Under the pieces are notes generated by a model. The model saw only the letters and a program-made list of their open reading frames with translations. It was not told the origin of the DNA and did no database searches. Shown one piece after another: positions 1 to 9,357 of a DNA stretch of 64,000 bases; the first letter of the stretch is position 1; each line of letters starts with the position of its first letter. Position numbers and translations under genes: made by a program. The DNA comes from Streptomyces sulfonofaciens (GTDB lineage Bacteria > Actinomycetota > Actinomycetes > Streptomycetales > Streptomycetaceae): the NCBI RefSeq assembly GCF_014656295.1, contig NZ_BNCD01000008.1, forward strand, positions 124,001 through 188,000, read 5' to 3'.

Positions 1-428
1 AGGGGAGAGCGTGGGTCGGTGCGCCGGCCGGTCACGATGATGCCGTCCACCCGGCGGTCCATGAGATTGCGCAGATGGTGCTGCTCGCGGATGGCGTCGC
101 CCCGGGTGTCGCACAGCAGCACGGAGATCTTCCCGGCGCCGAGCGCGTCCTCGGCGCCGAGCAGTACCGGAGTGCTGAAGCGGCCGATGCCGTCGGTCGT
201 CATCAGCCCGACAGTCCAGCTACGGCCCGTATGCAGGCTTTGCGCATGCTGGTTGGGCCGGAAGTCGAGCGCTTCGACGGCGGCCAGGACCCGCTGCCGC
301 GTCTCGGGCCGCATCCTGCCGCCGCCGTTCAGCGCTTTCGAGGCCGTCCCCACACTGACGCCGGCCAGCTTGGCGACATCGGCGAGCTTCGCCCGCCCGG
401 CTTGGGGAAACCCTGGAACGGCGGCCAC
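1..428 (-). CDS. LacI-family transcriptional regulator, 3' end beyond window
   Basis: The visible N-terminal 142 codons begin with a LacI-type helix-turn-helix (KLADVAKLAGVSVGTASKAL, roughly residues 11-30) followed by the hinge (RPNQHAQSL) and the start of the periplasmic-binding-protein-like effector domain (VGLMTTDGIGRF...). The GTG start at 428 is chosen because AGGAAAAGG lies 7 nt upstream; a TTG two codons earlier is possible. The C-terminal effector domain is cut off by the window edge. It is divergent from the GH127/ABC operon and is the obvious candidate for its sugar-responsive repressor. The family assignment is seen in the sequence; the target and inducer are inferred. Confidence 0.9.
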   Translation of the reverse strand, partial: MAAVPGFPQAGRAKLADVAKLAGVSVGTASKALNGGGRMRPETRQRVLAAVEALDFRPNQHAQSLHTGRSWTVGLMTTDGIGRFSTPVLLGAEDALGAGKISVLLCDTRGDAIREQHHLRNLMDRRVDGIIVTGRRTDPRSP

Positions 429-533
429 GCGCAATCCTTTTCCTAGAAGACATCAGCTACGCCCATCGTCGCACCCATCCCGACCCGTGGCCAGTTCCCC
501 GCAGCAGTCCGAAAAAACTTGCCGCATCCCCCC

Positions 534-582
534 TTGACTCATGCTCGTGGGCTCCCTACGTTTCCGGCAGAAAATCGTTTTC
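534..582 (+). promoter_or_regulatory. Promoter and LacI-like operator of the GH127 operon
   Basis: TTGACT at 534-539 is separated by 17 nt from TACGTT at 557-562, a plausible housekeeping-sigma promoter. Just downstream, 570-582 reads GAAAATCGTTTTC, an inverted repeat with a central CG like LacI-family operators. An operator overlapping the start of transcription would allow repression by the divergent LacI protein. Seen in sequence; function inferred. Confidence 0.55.
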
Positions 583-647
583 CCAAACGGGTCCGAGGAG
601 CGGAGCACCGCTGGGCCGTTCCCGGGACGCACGGCATCCCCGTGCGC

Positions 648-664
648 CGGGCTTCGCCCGTTTT
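648..664 (+). promoter_or_regulatory. Terminator-like hairpin in the GH127 leader
   Basis: CGGGC-TTC-GCCCG (648-660) followed directly by TTTT forms a short GC stem plus U-run, ending 24 nt before the GH127 start codon. It resembles a Rho-independent terminator or attenuator inside the 5' leader. The stem is only 5 bp, so it may be fortuitous. Confidence 0.3.
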
Positions 665-688
665 CCCGCCTATCTTCTTCGGAGAGCC

Positions 689-2662
689 ATGCTCCGCCCA
701 CGTTCCGCTGTGCCGTCCTCCACGTCTTTGGCCGCGCCTGAAGCGGGGCGCGTCCCCATGGGCCCGGTCCGCCTCGGTCCGGGCGCCAAGGCCGCGCTGG
801 TCCCCGCCACCGTTCAGGTAGGCGCCGGCTTCTGGGGCACCCGGCGGAAGGTGAACGCGCACAGCTCCATCCCGCAGGGCCCCGGCCTGCTGGAGTCGGC
901 GGGGAATCTGAACAACCTGCGGGTGGCCGCGGGCGCCGCCGAGGGCGCGTTCCAGGGCGCGTACCCGTTCGTGGACTCGGACGTCTACAAGTGGCTGGAG
1001 GCCGCCGCCTGGCAACTCGCCCAGGGGGCGCCCGGGGACGGCGGCCCGCTCGCGGCCGACGTGGAGCGGATCGTCTCCCTCGTCGCGGACGCGCAGCAGC
1101 CCGACGGCTACCTGAACACGTGGTTCCAGTTGCTCAAAGGGGGCGAGCGGTACAAGGACCTGCGCTGGGGCCACGAGTTGTACTGCGCCGGCCATCTGAT
1201 CCAGGCCGCGGTGGCCCACCACCGGGCCACCGGGCGCCGTCAACTGCTCGATGTGGCCGTCAGGTTCGCCGACCACATCGACAGCGTCTTCGGCCCCGCG
1301 GACAGCGGCAAGCCCCTCGACGGCGTCGACGGCCACCCCGAGGTGGAGACCGCTCTGGTGGAGCTGTACCGGGAGACCGGTGAGCGCCGCTACCTGAACC
1401 TCGCCGGCTACTTCGTCGACCGCTTCGGGCACGGCCTGCTCGGCGGCGAGGCGTACTGCCAGGACCGCGTCCCGCTGCGCGAGGCGACCGACGTGGAAGG
1501 GCACGCCGTACGCCAGTTGTACCTGCTGGCCGCCGCGACCGACCTGGCGACCGAGACCGGGGACGCGGGACTGCGCGCCGCGGCCGAACGGCTGTGGTCG
1601 GCGATGACCGCCACCAAGACGCACCTGACCGGCGGACTGGGCGCCCACCACGACGAGGAGGACTTCGGCGACCCGTACGAACTGCCCAACGAGCGTGCCT
1701 ACTGCGAAACCTGCGCCGCCGTCGCCTCCGTCCAGTGGAGCTGGCGCATGGCCCTGCTCACCGGCGAGGCCCGCTACTCCGACCTGATCGAGCGCACCCT
1801 CTACAACGGCTTCCTGGCCGGCGTCTCACTGGACGGCGAGCGCTGGCTGTACGTCAACCCGCTCCAGGTCCGCGACGGTCACACCGACACCGGCGGGGAC
1901 CAGTCGGCCCGCCGCACCCGCTGGTTCCGCTGCGCCTGCTGTCCGCCGAACGTGATGCGCCTGCTGGCCTCCCTGGCGCACTACCTCGCCGGCGGCGACG
2001 CGGGCGGTCTCCAGATCTGCCAGTACGTCACCGGCCGCTACACCGCCGAGGGCGTCACCGTCCGCTGCGAGACCGACTACCCCTGGCAGGGCGTGATCGG
2101 GCTGACCGTGGAGGAGGCCCCGGCGGACCGGACCAGGACCCTCTCGCTGCGCATCCCGCAGTGGTGCGGTGAGTTCCGCGTCCGGTGCGCGGACACGGCG
2201 TACGACCAGACCGACGCTCCGGTCGACGACGGCTGGCTGCGGCTGGAGCGCACCTGGGCACCCGGCGACCAGGTCGTCCTCGAACTCGGCCTGGAACCCC
2301 GCCTCACGGCCGCCGATCCGCGGGTGGACGCGGTGCGCGGCTGCGTGGCGATCGAACGCGGACCGCTCGTCTACTGCCTCGAACAGGTCGACCACCCCGG
2401 CGGCGGCCTGGACGACATCGTCCTCGACACCACCCGCGCGCTCACGGTGGAACACCGTCCGGACCTGCTCGGCGGCGTCACCACTGTCGTGGCCGCGGGG
2501 CACCGCCGGCGGATTCCCGATGCCGGCTGGTGGCCGTACCGGAGCGCGGAGGGCGCCGGCGCGCCGCCGGCCGGCGAGCCCCTCGCACTGACCGCGATCC
2601 CCTACTACGCGTGGGCGAACCGTCAGGACGGCAGCATGCGCGTCTGGCTGCCCACCTCCTGA
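689..2662 (+). CDS. GH127-type beta-L-arabinofuranosidase (DUF1680)
   Basis: The 657-residue protein is predicted to be a cytoplasmic glycoside hydrolase releasing terminal beta-L-arabinofuranose from arabino-oligosaccharides. The family's metal/nucleophile site is visible: CETC at 339-342 supplies a Glu and Cys, and CACCPPN supplies the Cys417-Cys418 pair, matching the Zn-thiolate centre of characterised GH127 enzymes such as HypBA1, where a cysteine is the nucleophile. There is no signal peptide. GGAG sits 4 nt upstream of the ATG at 689; an internal ATG at 758 is an alternative start. It is the first gene of a likely operon with the importer and secreted glycosidase, so it probably processes imported fragments. 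Related families (GH137, GH142, GH146) share the fold, so the exact substrate is open. Confidence 0.9.
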   Translation: MLRPRSAVPSSTSLAAPEAGRVPMGPVRLGPGAKAALVPATVQVGAGFWGTRRKVNAHSSIPQGPGLLESAGNLNNLRVAAGAAEGAFQGAYPFVDSDVYKWLEAAAWQLAQGAPGDGGPLAADVERIVSLVADAQQPDGYLNTWFQLLKGGERYKDLRWGHELYCAGHLIQAAVAHHRATGRRQLLDVAVRFADHIDSVFGPADSGKPLDGVDGHPEVETALVELYRETGERRYLNLAGYFVDRFGHGLLGGEAYCQDRVPLREATDVEGHAVRQLYLLAAATDLATETGDAGLRAAAERLWSAMTATKTHLTGGLGAHHDEEDFGDPYELPNERAYCETCAAVASVQWSWRMALLTGEARYSDLIERTLYNGFLAGVSLDGERWLYVNPLQVRDGHTDTGGDQSARRTRWFRCACCPPNVMRLLASLAHYLAGGDAGGLQICQYVTGRYTAEGVTVRCETDYPWQGVIGLTVEEAPADRTRTLSLRIPQWCGEFRVRCADTAYDQTDAPVDDGWLRLERTWAPGDQVVLELGLEPRLTAADPRVDAVRGCVAIERGPLVYCLEQVDHPGGGLDDIVLDTTRALTVEHRPDLLGGVTTVVAAGHRRRIPDAGWWPYRSAEGAGAPPAGEPLALTAIPYYAWANRQDGSMRVWLPTS

Positions 2663-2728
2663 ACCCCGCGGCCGTCCCAGGCTCCGCCCCCCGCTCCCCG
2701 TGAGAAGCCCCGAGACAACGAGGTCACC

Positions 2729-3979
2729 GTGAGAAACCGCCGCCACAACCTGATCACAGCCGTCGCCGCCATCGGCGCACTCACCTCCCTGGCCGCCTGC
2801 GGCAGCGGCGCCGACTCCTCCGCACCCGGGTCCGGCGAGGCCGGCGGAACGTACACCTTCTGGGACCCGTACCCGCAGTTCGACACCTCCTCCCCCTGGG
2901 GCGAGCTCGTCGCCAAGTGCGGCAGCGACGCCGGGGTCGAGGTCAAGCGCACCAGTATGGACACCACGGACCTGGGCAACAAGGCGCTGCTCGCCGCCCA
3001 GCAGGGCAACGCCCCCGACGTGATGCTGGTCGACAATCCCGTCGTGTCCACGCTGGTGGAGGCGGGAATCCTCAACAAGACCAGCGAACTCGGCCTGGAC
3101 ACGAAGCCGATCCAGAGGAACATCCTCGGCGCGGGAGAGATCGACGGCGCGTCCTACGGTGTGCCGATCGGCGCCAACACGTTGGCCCTCTACTACAACA
3201 AGAAGGTCCTGTCCGCCGTGCACGTCGACCCCGCCTCCGTCAAGGACTGGGCCTCGCTGACGGCAGCCCTGAGGAAGGTCAAGGCGGCGGGGATGAAGGG
3301 CATCACCTTCTCCGCGAACAACACGGAAGAGGGCAGCTTCCAGTTCCTGCCCTGGTTCTGGGGCGCCGGCGGCGACCTCACAGAGCTGAACTCGGGCCAG
3401 GGCGTGGCCGCGCTGTCCCTGTGGAAGCAATGGGTCGCATCCGGGTACGCGCCCAAGGACGTCCTCCAGAACACGCAGACCACCACCTGGCAGGAGTTCG
3501 CCACCGGGGACTACGCCTTCGGCGAGAACGGCACCTGGCAGCTCGGCAACGCGGACAAGGCCGGCTTCGACTACGGCGTCATCAGCATCCCCGGCCGCAA
3601 CGGCGGCTCGGCGCCCGTGCCGACCGGCGGCGAGTTCGTCACGGTCCCCGTGCAGAAGGACGCCTCGCGCTACGACGTCAGCAAAAAGATCGTCACCTGC
3701 CTGACCAATTCCGCGAACCTGCTGAGCACGGACAACACCCTGATGTACGTCGCCCCCACCGCGACGGTGCAGGCCGCACAGGTCAAGTCGGACCCCAGGC
3801 TGAAGCCGTGGGTCAGGGCGGTGGCCGCGGCACGAGGCCGCACCAGCGGCGGTCTGGGCACCAAGTACCCGACCATCTCGCAGCCGATGTGGACCGCCGT
3901 CCAGGCCGCCCTGTCCGGCGGCAAGAGCCCGAAGGACGCTCTCGACGCCGCGCAGCGGGCCGCCGGCAAGGGCAACTGA
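2729..3979 (+). CDS. Sugar ABC transporter substrate-binding lipoprotein (CUT1)
   Basis: The 416-residue protein has a lipoprotein signal ending in the lipobox LAAC (around residues 21-24) and then a family-1 extracellular solute-binding fold (GTYTFWDPYPQ..., PDVMLVDNPVV, SYGVPIGANTLALYYNK). It would be tethered outside the membrane and deliver an oligosaccharide to the two permeases that follow. GTG at 2729 has AGG a few bases upstream. It lies 66 nt after the GH127 gene in the same direction. No ATPase gene is in the cluster; in Streptomyces such importers usually share the multitask ATPase MsiK encoded elsewhere. Confidence 0.92.
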   Translation: MRNRRHNLITAVAAIGALTSLAACGSGADSSAPGSGEAGGTYTFWDPYPQFDTSSPWGELVAKCGSDAGVEVKRTSMDTTDLGNKALLAAQQGNAPDVMLVDNPVVSTLVEAGILNKTSELGLDTKPIQRNILGAGEIDGASYGVPIGANTLALYYNKKVLSAVHVDPASVKDWASLTAALRKVKAAGMKGITFSANNTEEGSFQFLPWFWGAGGDLTELNSGQGVAALSLWKQWVASGYAPKDVLQNTQTTTWQEFATGDYAFGENGTWQLGNADKAGFDYGVISIPGRNGGSAPVPTGGEFVTVPVQKDASRYDVSKKIVTCLTNSANLLSTDNTLMYVAPTATVQAAQVKSDPRLKPWVRAVAAARGRTSGGLGTKYPTISQPMWTAVQAALSGGKSPKDALDAAQRAAGKGN

Positions 3980-4094
3980 CGCTCGGCGCCCCCGTGGCAC
4001 GCCCCGGGACCTCCTTTCCCTGAGCCGTATGGCACCCGCAACCGCCCGGACACCACCACGGCTCCGGGCAGGCCACCCGCATCCAGGAGTTCGC

Positions 4095-5078
4095 ATGACC
4101 ACCGCCCGCGTCGACTACCGCTCACCGCGATCACCGGCCGCGTTCGCGGCGACCGGCACCGATGACCGGACGGACGCCTCGGTGTTCCGGCGCCGGCAGC
4201 GCCGCAGGAGCCGGCTCACCGCGCTGGCCTTCCTCGCCCCGCTGGTCCTCTACCTCGCCGCCTTCTACGTCTACCCCCTCTACCGCAACCTCGACCTGAG
4301 CCTGCGCGACTACACGGTCCGGTCGTTCGTCTCCGGTGACGCACCCTTCTCCGGGCTGGACAACTTCAGGACCGTCCTCCACGACCTCACGTTCGGGCCG
4401 GCGATGCGCCACACCATGATCTTCACCTTCGTGTCGATCGTGTTCCAGTACGTGGCCGGGCTCGCCCTCGCGGGCTTCTTCAACCGGCACTTCCGGCTGG
4501 CCGGCACACTCCGGGCGCTCTTCCTGATCCCGTGGCTGCTCCCGCTGATCGTGTCGGCGTCGACCTGGTCGTGGATGCTCAACAGCGAGTCCGGCGTCAT
4601 CAACTACGCCCTCCACCTGGTGGGCGTGTCCCCGGTGGACTGGCTCGACTCCCCGGGCTGGGCGCTCACCTCGGTGATCATCGCCAACATCTGGATCGGC
4701 ATCCCGTTCAACCTGGTCATCCTCCACAGCGGTCTGCAGAACATCCCCGGTGAGCTGTACGAGGCCGCGGCCCTGGACGGGGCGAGCGCCTGGCAGCAGT
4801 TCCGGCGCATCACCTTCCCGCTGCTGCGGCCGGTGTCGGCGATCACCCTGCTGCTCGGTCTCGTCTACACCCTCAAGGTGTTCGACCTGATCTGGATCAT
4901 GACCAAGGGCGGTCCCGGCGACGCCTCCTCCACCCTCGCGACCTGGTCCTACCAGCTCGGATTCGGCACCCTGCTGCCGAAGTTCGGTCCCGGGGCCGCC
5001 GTCGGGAACATCCTCATCCTCATCGCCCTCGTCTTCGGGCTGCTGTACATCCGCGTCCAGAAGAGGCAGGAACCGTGA
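4095..5078 (+). CDS. Sugar ABC transporter permease, MalF/UgpA type
   Basis: The 327-residue inner-membrane subunit has about six transmembrane segments and the cytoplasmic EAA loop (EAAALDGASAWQQFRRITFP) that docks the ATPase. The ATG at 4095 is chosen because AGGAG lies 5 nt upstream; the frame is open to 4029 but that extension is basic and not hydrophobic. It overlaps the next permease by 4 nt, which implies translational coupling. Together with the lipoprotein and second permease it forms a CUT1 importer, probably for arabino-oligosaccharides given the neighbouring GH127. Confidence 0.92.
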   Translation: MTTARVDYRSPRSPAAFAATGTDDRTDASVFRRRQRRRSRLTALAFLAPLVLYLAAFYVYPLYRNLDLSLRDYTVRSFVSGDAPFSGLDNFRTVLHDLTFGPAMRHTMIFTFVSIVFQYVAGLALAGFFNRHFRLAGTLRALFLIPWLLPLIVSASTWSWMLNSESGVINYALHLVGVSPVDWLDSPGWALTSVIIANIWIGIPFNLVILHSGLQNIPGELYEAAALDGASAWQQFRRITFPLLRPVSAITLLLGLVYTLKVFDLIWIMTKGGPGDASSTLATWSYQLGFGTLLPKFGPGAAVGNILILIALVFGLLYIRVQKRQEP

Positions 5079-5896
5079 ACTCACGTACCCGATCGCGACG
5101 TCACACCGTCATCGGTCTCGTCCTCACCGCCCTGATGCTGTTTCCGGTGTACTGGATGCTCAACGTGTCCCTCACTCCGCAGCAGGACATGCGCAAGAGC
5201 CCGCCCGACCTGCTGCCCCTGCACCCCACGTTCGAGGGCTACCGTGCCGTGCTGCACGACCAACTGCCCTACCTCGGCACCAGCCTGCTCATCGGTCTGG
5301 GCACGGTCGTCCTCACCCTGCTCCTCGCCGCCCCGGCCGGTTTCGCACTGGCCGAGCTCAGGCCCCGCGGCGGAGGACTCCTCGGCCTCGTCCTGCTGGT
5401 CGCCCAGATGATCCCCGGCATCGTCACGGCGATGGGCTTCTACGGCATCTTCCTCGACCTCGGGCTGCTGAACTCCTGGTGGGGCCTGATCATCGCCGAC
5501 TCGACCATCGCCGTGCCCTTCGGCGTCATGATCTTCACGGCCTTCATGTCCGGGATTCCCGGCGAACTCATCGCCGCGGCCCGCATCGACGGCGCCGGCA
5601 CCTTGCGCACCTTCCTGTCCGTCGTCCTGCCGGTGAGCCGCAACGCGGTCGTCACGGTGTCGCTCTTCGGCTTCCTGTGGGCCTGGTCCGACTTCGTCTT
5701 CGCCAACACGCTCGACGGTGGCGGCGAGTGGCGGCCGATCACCCTCGGCATCTACCACTACATCGGCAACAACAACCAGGAGTGGAACGCGATCATGGCC
5801 ACGGCCGTCATCGCGTCCCTGCCCGCCGTGGCCCTCCTCGTCCTCGCCCAGCGCTACGTGGCCGCGGGCGTCACCGCGGGCGCCGTCAAGGACTGA
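5075..5896 (+). CDS. Sugar ABC transporter permease, MalG/UgpE type
   Basis: This 273-residue permease starts with GTG inside the last codons of the preceding gene (GTGA overlap). It has an N-terminal transmembrane helix, the family's early NVSLTPQQDM segment, and an EAA loop (AAARIDGAGTLRTFLSVVLP). It pairs with the upstream permease to form the membrane channel. The 190 nt before the secreted glycosidase contain no additional gene. Confidence 0.92.
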   Translation: MNSRTRSRRHTVIGLVLTALMLFPVYWMLNVSLTPQQDMRKSPPDLLPLHPTFEGYRAVLHDQLPYLGTSLLIGLGTVVLTLLLAAPAGFALAELRPRGGGLLGLVLLVAQMIPGIVTAMGFYGIFLDLGLLNSWWGLIIADSTIAVPFGVMIFTAFMSGIPGELIAAARIDGAGTLRTFLSVVLPVSRNAVVTVSLFGFLWAWSDFVFANTLDGGGEWRPITLGIYHYIGNNNQEWNAIMATAVIASLPAVALLVLAQRYVAAGVTAGAVKD

Positions 5897-6086
5897 TCCC
5901 ACGATGCCGGCAGCCCGCGGCCCACCGACCGGGTGGAACCGAGCTCCACCCCGTCCGCCCGCGGACACCGCAGCGCTGTCACCCGTCACGGGGGCCGACG
6001 TCCCACCTGACCGGCCGGCCCCGAGCCGTCACCCCCCGGCGCACCGCGCCACTGACACGTCCCCTTCCAGCCCAGGAGAGTCGCTG

Positions 6087-7829
6087 ATGTCAGACCTGAG
6101 CTCCCGCCACCGCGGCAGAGGAATCCTCGGCCGCGCGTGTGCCACCGCCCTCGCCACGGCCCTGGCCGCCACCACCATCGTCCTGTCGGGCACGTCCGCC
6201 CAGGCCGCCCCCTCCGCCACCACCCTCGTCGTCAACGCCAACCAGACCCTGCGCCCTGTCACGCATGTGGCGACGGGCAGTCTGTACGGTCTGGCGAACG
6301 CCACAACACCGGCTGACAACCTGGTGCAGGCGATCAAGCCGAACACCTTCGTGCAGAAGCCGCAGGACGGCCGTCAGCAGCCGACCGGCGACATCCTGAC
6401 GGTGGCGCCGAAGGCGGCCAGAGCCGGAGCGAAGGTGGTCAACCGGCTGTCGGACTACTACGCGGGATGGCCCTACCAGTTCAGTTGGAGCAACTGGCTG
6501 AGCGTGGTCGACGACCAGATCGCGAAGACCAAGGCGTCGGGCATCACGAACCTGGCCGCCTACGCGCCCTGGAACGAGTCCGACAACACCTGGCTGTCCT
6601 CCAACGGTACGTTCGAGGACTTCTGGACCAGGACCTACCGGGAGATCAGGTCCAAGGACACCACGACGCCGATCCAGGGCCCGAGCTTCTCGGACAACAT
6701 CAGCGACATGGACAACTTCTTGAGGAACGCGGTAGCCACCAACACGGTGCCGGACATCATCGCCTGGCACGAGCTGTCCAGGTCGTCGAAGATCGCCGGT
6801 GATGTGGCGACGGTGACCGCCCTGGAGAAGAAGTACGGCATCAGTCCGCGACCGATCGCGATCGAGGAGTACGCCGCCCCCTCCGAGGTGGGCGTTCCCG
6901 GTGCCCTGGTGGGCTACATCGCCAAGTTCGAGCGCCTGGGCGTGCACGACGCCGAACTCGCCTTCTGGAACCAGTCCGGAGCGCTCGGGGACCTGCTCAC
7001 CGGCCAGGGCGGCAGCCCCAACGGCGCCTACTGGCTGTACAAGTGGTACGCCGACATGAGCGGCAGCATGCTCGTCACCACCCCGCCCGCCCAGACCGGC
7101 ATCGACGGAGCTGCCTCCCGCAACAGTGCCGGCAACGAGATCGACGTCGTCTTCGGCGGCAGTTCCGGCGACTCGGCCGTGACCGTGGGCGGACTGGGCT
7201 CACTGCCGGCCTTCGGGTCGTCCGTCCATGTCAAGGTCGAGGACACACCTTCCCCGGGACGCACGGTAGCCGTGTCCGGGCCGACCACCCTCACGGAGTC
7301 CGACTACGCCGTGAGCAACGGCTCCATCACGGTTCCGGTGATCGCGAACAGCACCCACGGCTACCACATCGTGATCACCCCGGGGAGCGGCAGCGGTTCC
7401 ACCCTGGACGGCAGTTACCAGATCACCAACAAGAACAGCGCTCTGGCGCTCGACACCCAGAACGGGGCCACCAGCCAGGGCACGCTGGTCGACCAGGCCA
7501 CACTGGGCAACTCGGCCACTCAGACCTGGACGCTGGTGTCCGCGGGCTCGGGCCTGTACAAGATCCGCAACCAGGCCAGTGGCCTGCTGCTGGGAATCAC
7601 CAACGCGAGCACCTCTGACGGCGCCACCGCGCTGATCTGGGCCGACAACGGCACCCCCGACCACCTGTGGCGGATGGTGCCCGATGGCACCGGCTACTAC
7701 AAGGTGGTCAACTACAACAGCAACCTGCTCCTGGGCGTCCAGAACATGAGCACCGCCAGCGGCGCCCAAGTCCTCCAATGGAACGACAACGGCACCGCCG
7801 ACCACTTGTGGAAGCTCAATCGGCGCTGA
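6087..7829 (+). CDS. Secreted clan GH-A-like glycoside hydrolase with ricin-type lectin domain
   Basis: The 580-residue protein has a Sec-type signal peptide ending near AQA-AP (about residue 45). The catalytic part (about 50-420) looks like a TIM-barrel glycosidase: APWNESDNTW supplies the Asn-Glu pair typical of the clan GH-A acid/base (Glu164), and PIAIEEYA supplies the candidate nucleophile (Glu260 or Glu261). Residues ~438-580 form a ricin-B/CBM13 beta-trefoil with repeated blocks (SALALDTQ, SGLLLGI, SNLLLGV followed by Q/H-x-W). AGGAGAG precedes the ATG. I cannot assign the GH family; GH39 or an unclassified relative is possible. Context suggests it attacks an arabinose-containing plant polymer outside the cell and feeds the importer. 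Confidence 0.8.
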   Translation: MSDLSSRHRGRGILGRACATALATALAATTIVLSGTSAQAAPSATTLVVNANQTLRPVTHVATGSLYGLANATTPADNLVQAIKPNTFVQKPQDGRQQPTGDILTVAPKAARAGAKVVNRLSDYYAGWPYQFSWSNWLSVVDDQIAKTKASGITNLAAYAPWNESDNTWLSSNGTFEDFWTRTYREIRSKDTTTPIQGPSFSDNISDMDNFLRNAVATNTVPDIIAWHELSRSSKIAGDVATVTALEKKYGISPRPIAIEEYAAPSEVGVPGALVGYIAKFERLGVHDAELAFWNQSGALGDLLTGQGGSPNGAYWLYKWYADMSGSMLVTTPPAQTGIDGAASRNSAGNEIDVVFGGSSGDSAVTVGGLGSLPAFGSSVHVKVEDTPSPGRTVAVSGPTTLTESDYAVSNGSITVPVIANSTHGYHIVITPGSGSGSTLDGSYQITNKNSALALDTQNGATSQGTLVDQATLGNSATQTWTLVSAGSGLYKIRNQASGLLLGITNASTSDGATALIWADNGTPDHLWRMVPDGTGYYKVVNYNSNLLLGVQNMSTASGAQVLQWNDNGTADHLWKLNRR

Positions 7830-7844
7830 CCCCTGGCCGCACCT

Positions 7845-7887
7845 GCCGGTTGCCGCCGCCTCGTCCGTCGAGGCGGCGGCAATCGGC
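7845..7887 (+). terminator. Strong hairpin terminator after the glycosidase operon
   Basis: Two 19-nt arms (7845-7863 and 7869-7887) pair fully with one G-T wobble around a 5-nt loop, 15 nt after the stop codon. There is no long U-run. The remaining sequence up to 8244 shows no gene. Confidence 0.8.
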
Positions 7888-8244
7888 AACGGCCCCGGGT
7901 CTGATGCTGTGAGCATGGCTCTCTTGGCTGAGTTGCAGAACGATGCACGGCGGATCAATCGGATTTCCGGCCAGAGGACGGTCTCGGCATCGCCGTCGAT
8001 GGCACGGCTCGGCAGGGGCTGGCTGTTCACCGGTTGTCCCGTCGCACTGACCTGGAGCCCCCGGGTCCCCGTGCGGGCGCTGAGGCAGAATGGCGGAGGT
8101 AACGGACGTGGCAGACGACCACGGCCGCCAGGAGACCATCCCGCTCCGCCTTCGCCACCATCCGCTGTTGTCGGAAGAGTGGGCTCGTGAGCCCTACCGG
8201 GCCGGAATCCCATCGCTGACGGGATCGACGACGAGAAATCCAAG

Positions 8245-9258
8245 TCATGGCTTCAGCGAATGCGCCGACAGCGGAGGCTTTGTCCCTCCTTCGGGCGGAG
8301 GGCTTTCCGAGCCCAGCGCCAGGGTTCTGTCGGTATCCGGTGAAAACTTCCTGGTTCGGATGGAAGAACGGCCGGGAGACAGCATAGGCAGGCACATGGT
8401 CATCATTCCGAGGAGGATCAGCGCGCAACCGGACCATGCCAAGGGTGAGAGCTGCTCGTGGAGGAGTAGCAGGGCGATCAATGCCGCGGCCAGGGGTTCG
8501 GCGAGGCTCAGCGTACCGGCCGTGGTCGCCCCCACTCGGCTGAGACCTGTGGAGAACAACCAGTACGCGGCAGCAGTGGTGACCACTCCCAGCCAGGCGA
8601 TCAAGGCGAAAGTGGTGCCGTCGTGCACCGGGACGGTGCCCCTGACCAACCAAGGCAACAGGAGGACGGAACCCACCAGGAGAGTGAGCGCGGAGAGCGC
8701 CGGCAGGTGGGCGGCGGAGGTGGTGGCGGCCAGCTTCTTGGCGAAGACCGTGTAGAGGCCGTAGCAGGTGCCCGCAGTCACGGCCAGGAGCAGGCCGATC
8801 GCATCGACGCGGGCACCGTCCGGAACAAGGAGGAGGGCGCAGCCAGCGACGGCGGCGACCGTGCTGACCAGCCAGCCGGCACCCATCCGTTCCCCTGTGA
8901 CCCACCGAGCCGACAAGCCGGTCGCCGCGGGGGCGGTACCCAGGGCCACCACCGTGGCCAAAGCCGCCCCGGTCCGCGCCACCGCGGACAAGAAAGCCGC
9001 CTGGTAGAGGGCCGTCGAGAACACGCAGATCAGCAGGGAGGGCAGAACCATGCGCATAGGGAGAGCGCGCAACTTCTTGGGGCGGACAGTGAACGCCCCG
9101 AGTACCAGTCCACCTGCCAACAGCCGCCAGCCGCCCAGGGCTGCGGGCGTCATGGGACTGGACGCCAGGACCTGAGCAGGGCCGACGGTTCCCCACAGCA
9201 CGGCCGCCATCAGCACGAGACTCGCGCCGAATACCGAGTCGTTCTTTCGCGTAGCCAT
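8245..9258 (-). CDS. EamA/DMT-superfamily transporter
   Basis: The 337-residue membrane protein has about ten hydrophobic helices arranged as two EamA repeats (first repeat LVLMAAVLWGTVGP..., second repeat AVTAGTCYGLYTVFAKKLA...). The second repeat ends with the family-typical SLAEPLAAALIALLLLHEQL. Such proteins export or import small metabolites; the substrate cannot be read from sequence. A hydrophilic tail of about 40 residues follows the last helix. It lies 99 nt downstream of the SARP-type regulator on the same strand, so read-through is possible. Confidence 0.88.
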   Translation of the reverse strand: MATRKNDSVFGASLVLMAAVLWGTVGPAQVLASSPMTPAALGGWRLLAGGLVLGAFTVRPKKLRALPMRMVLPSLLICVFSTALYQAAFLSAVARTGAALATVVALGTAPAATGLSARWVTGERMGAGWLVSTVAAVAGCALLLVPDGARVDAIGLLLAVTAGTCYGLYTVFAKKLAATTSAAHLPALSALTLLVGSVLLLPWLVRGTVPVHDGTTFALIAWLGVVTTAAAYWLFSTGLSRVGATTAGTLSLAEPLAAALIALLLLHEQLSPLAWSGCALILLGMMTMCLPMLSPGRSSIRTRKFSPDTDRTLALGSESPPPEGGTKPPLSAHSLKP

Positions 9259-9357
9259 GAGCAGCGAGACTAGGTGGAGATCTGGTTCTGACCGGTCATC
9301 GCCGTACGATATTCGGCTTGGGCGTAGTGAGATGGAATTTGGTCCGCCGGAAAAACT

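Noticed and set aside
1826..4102. 758-codon leftward open frame opposite the GH127 and binding-protein genes
   Set aside because: It is the antisense shadow of high-GC coding DNA; it has no domain and the opposite strand has clear family motifs.
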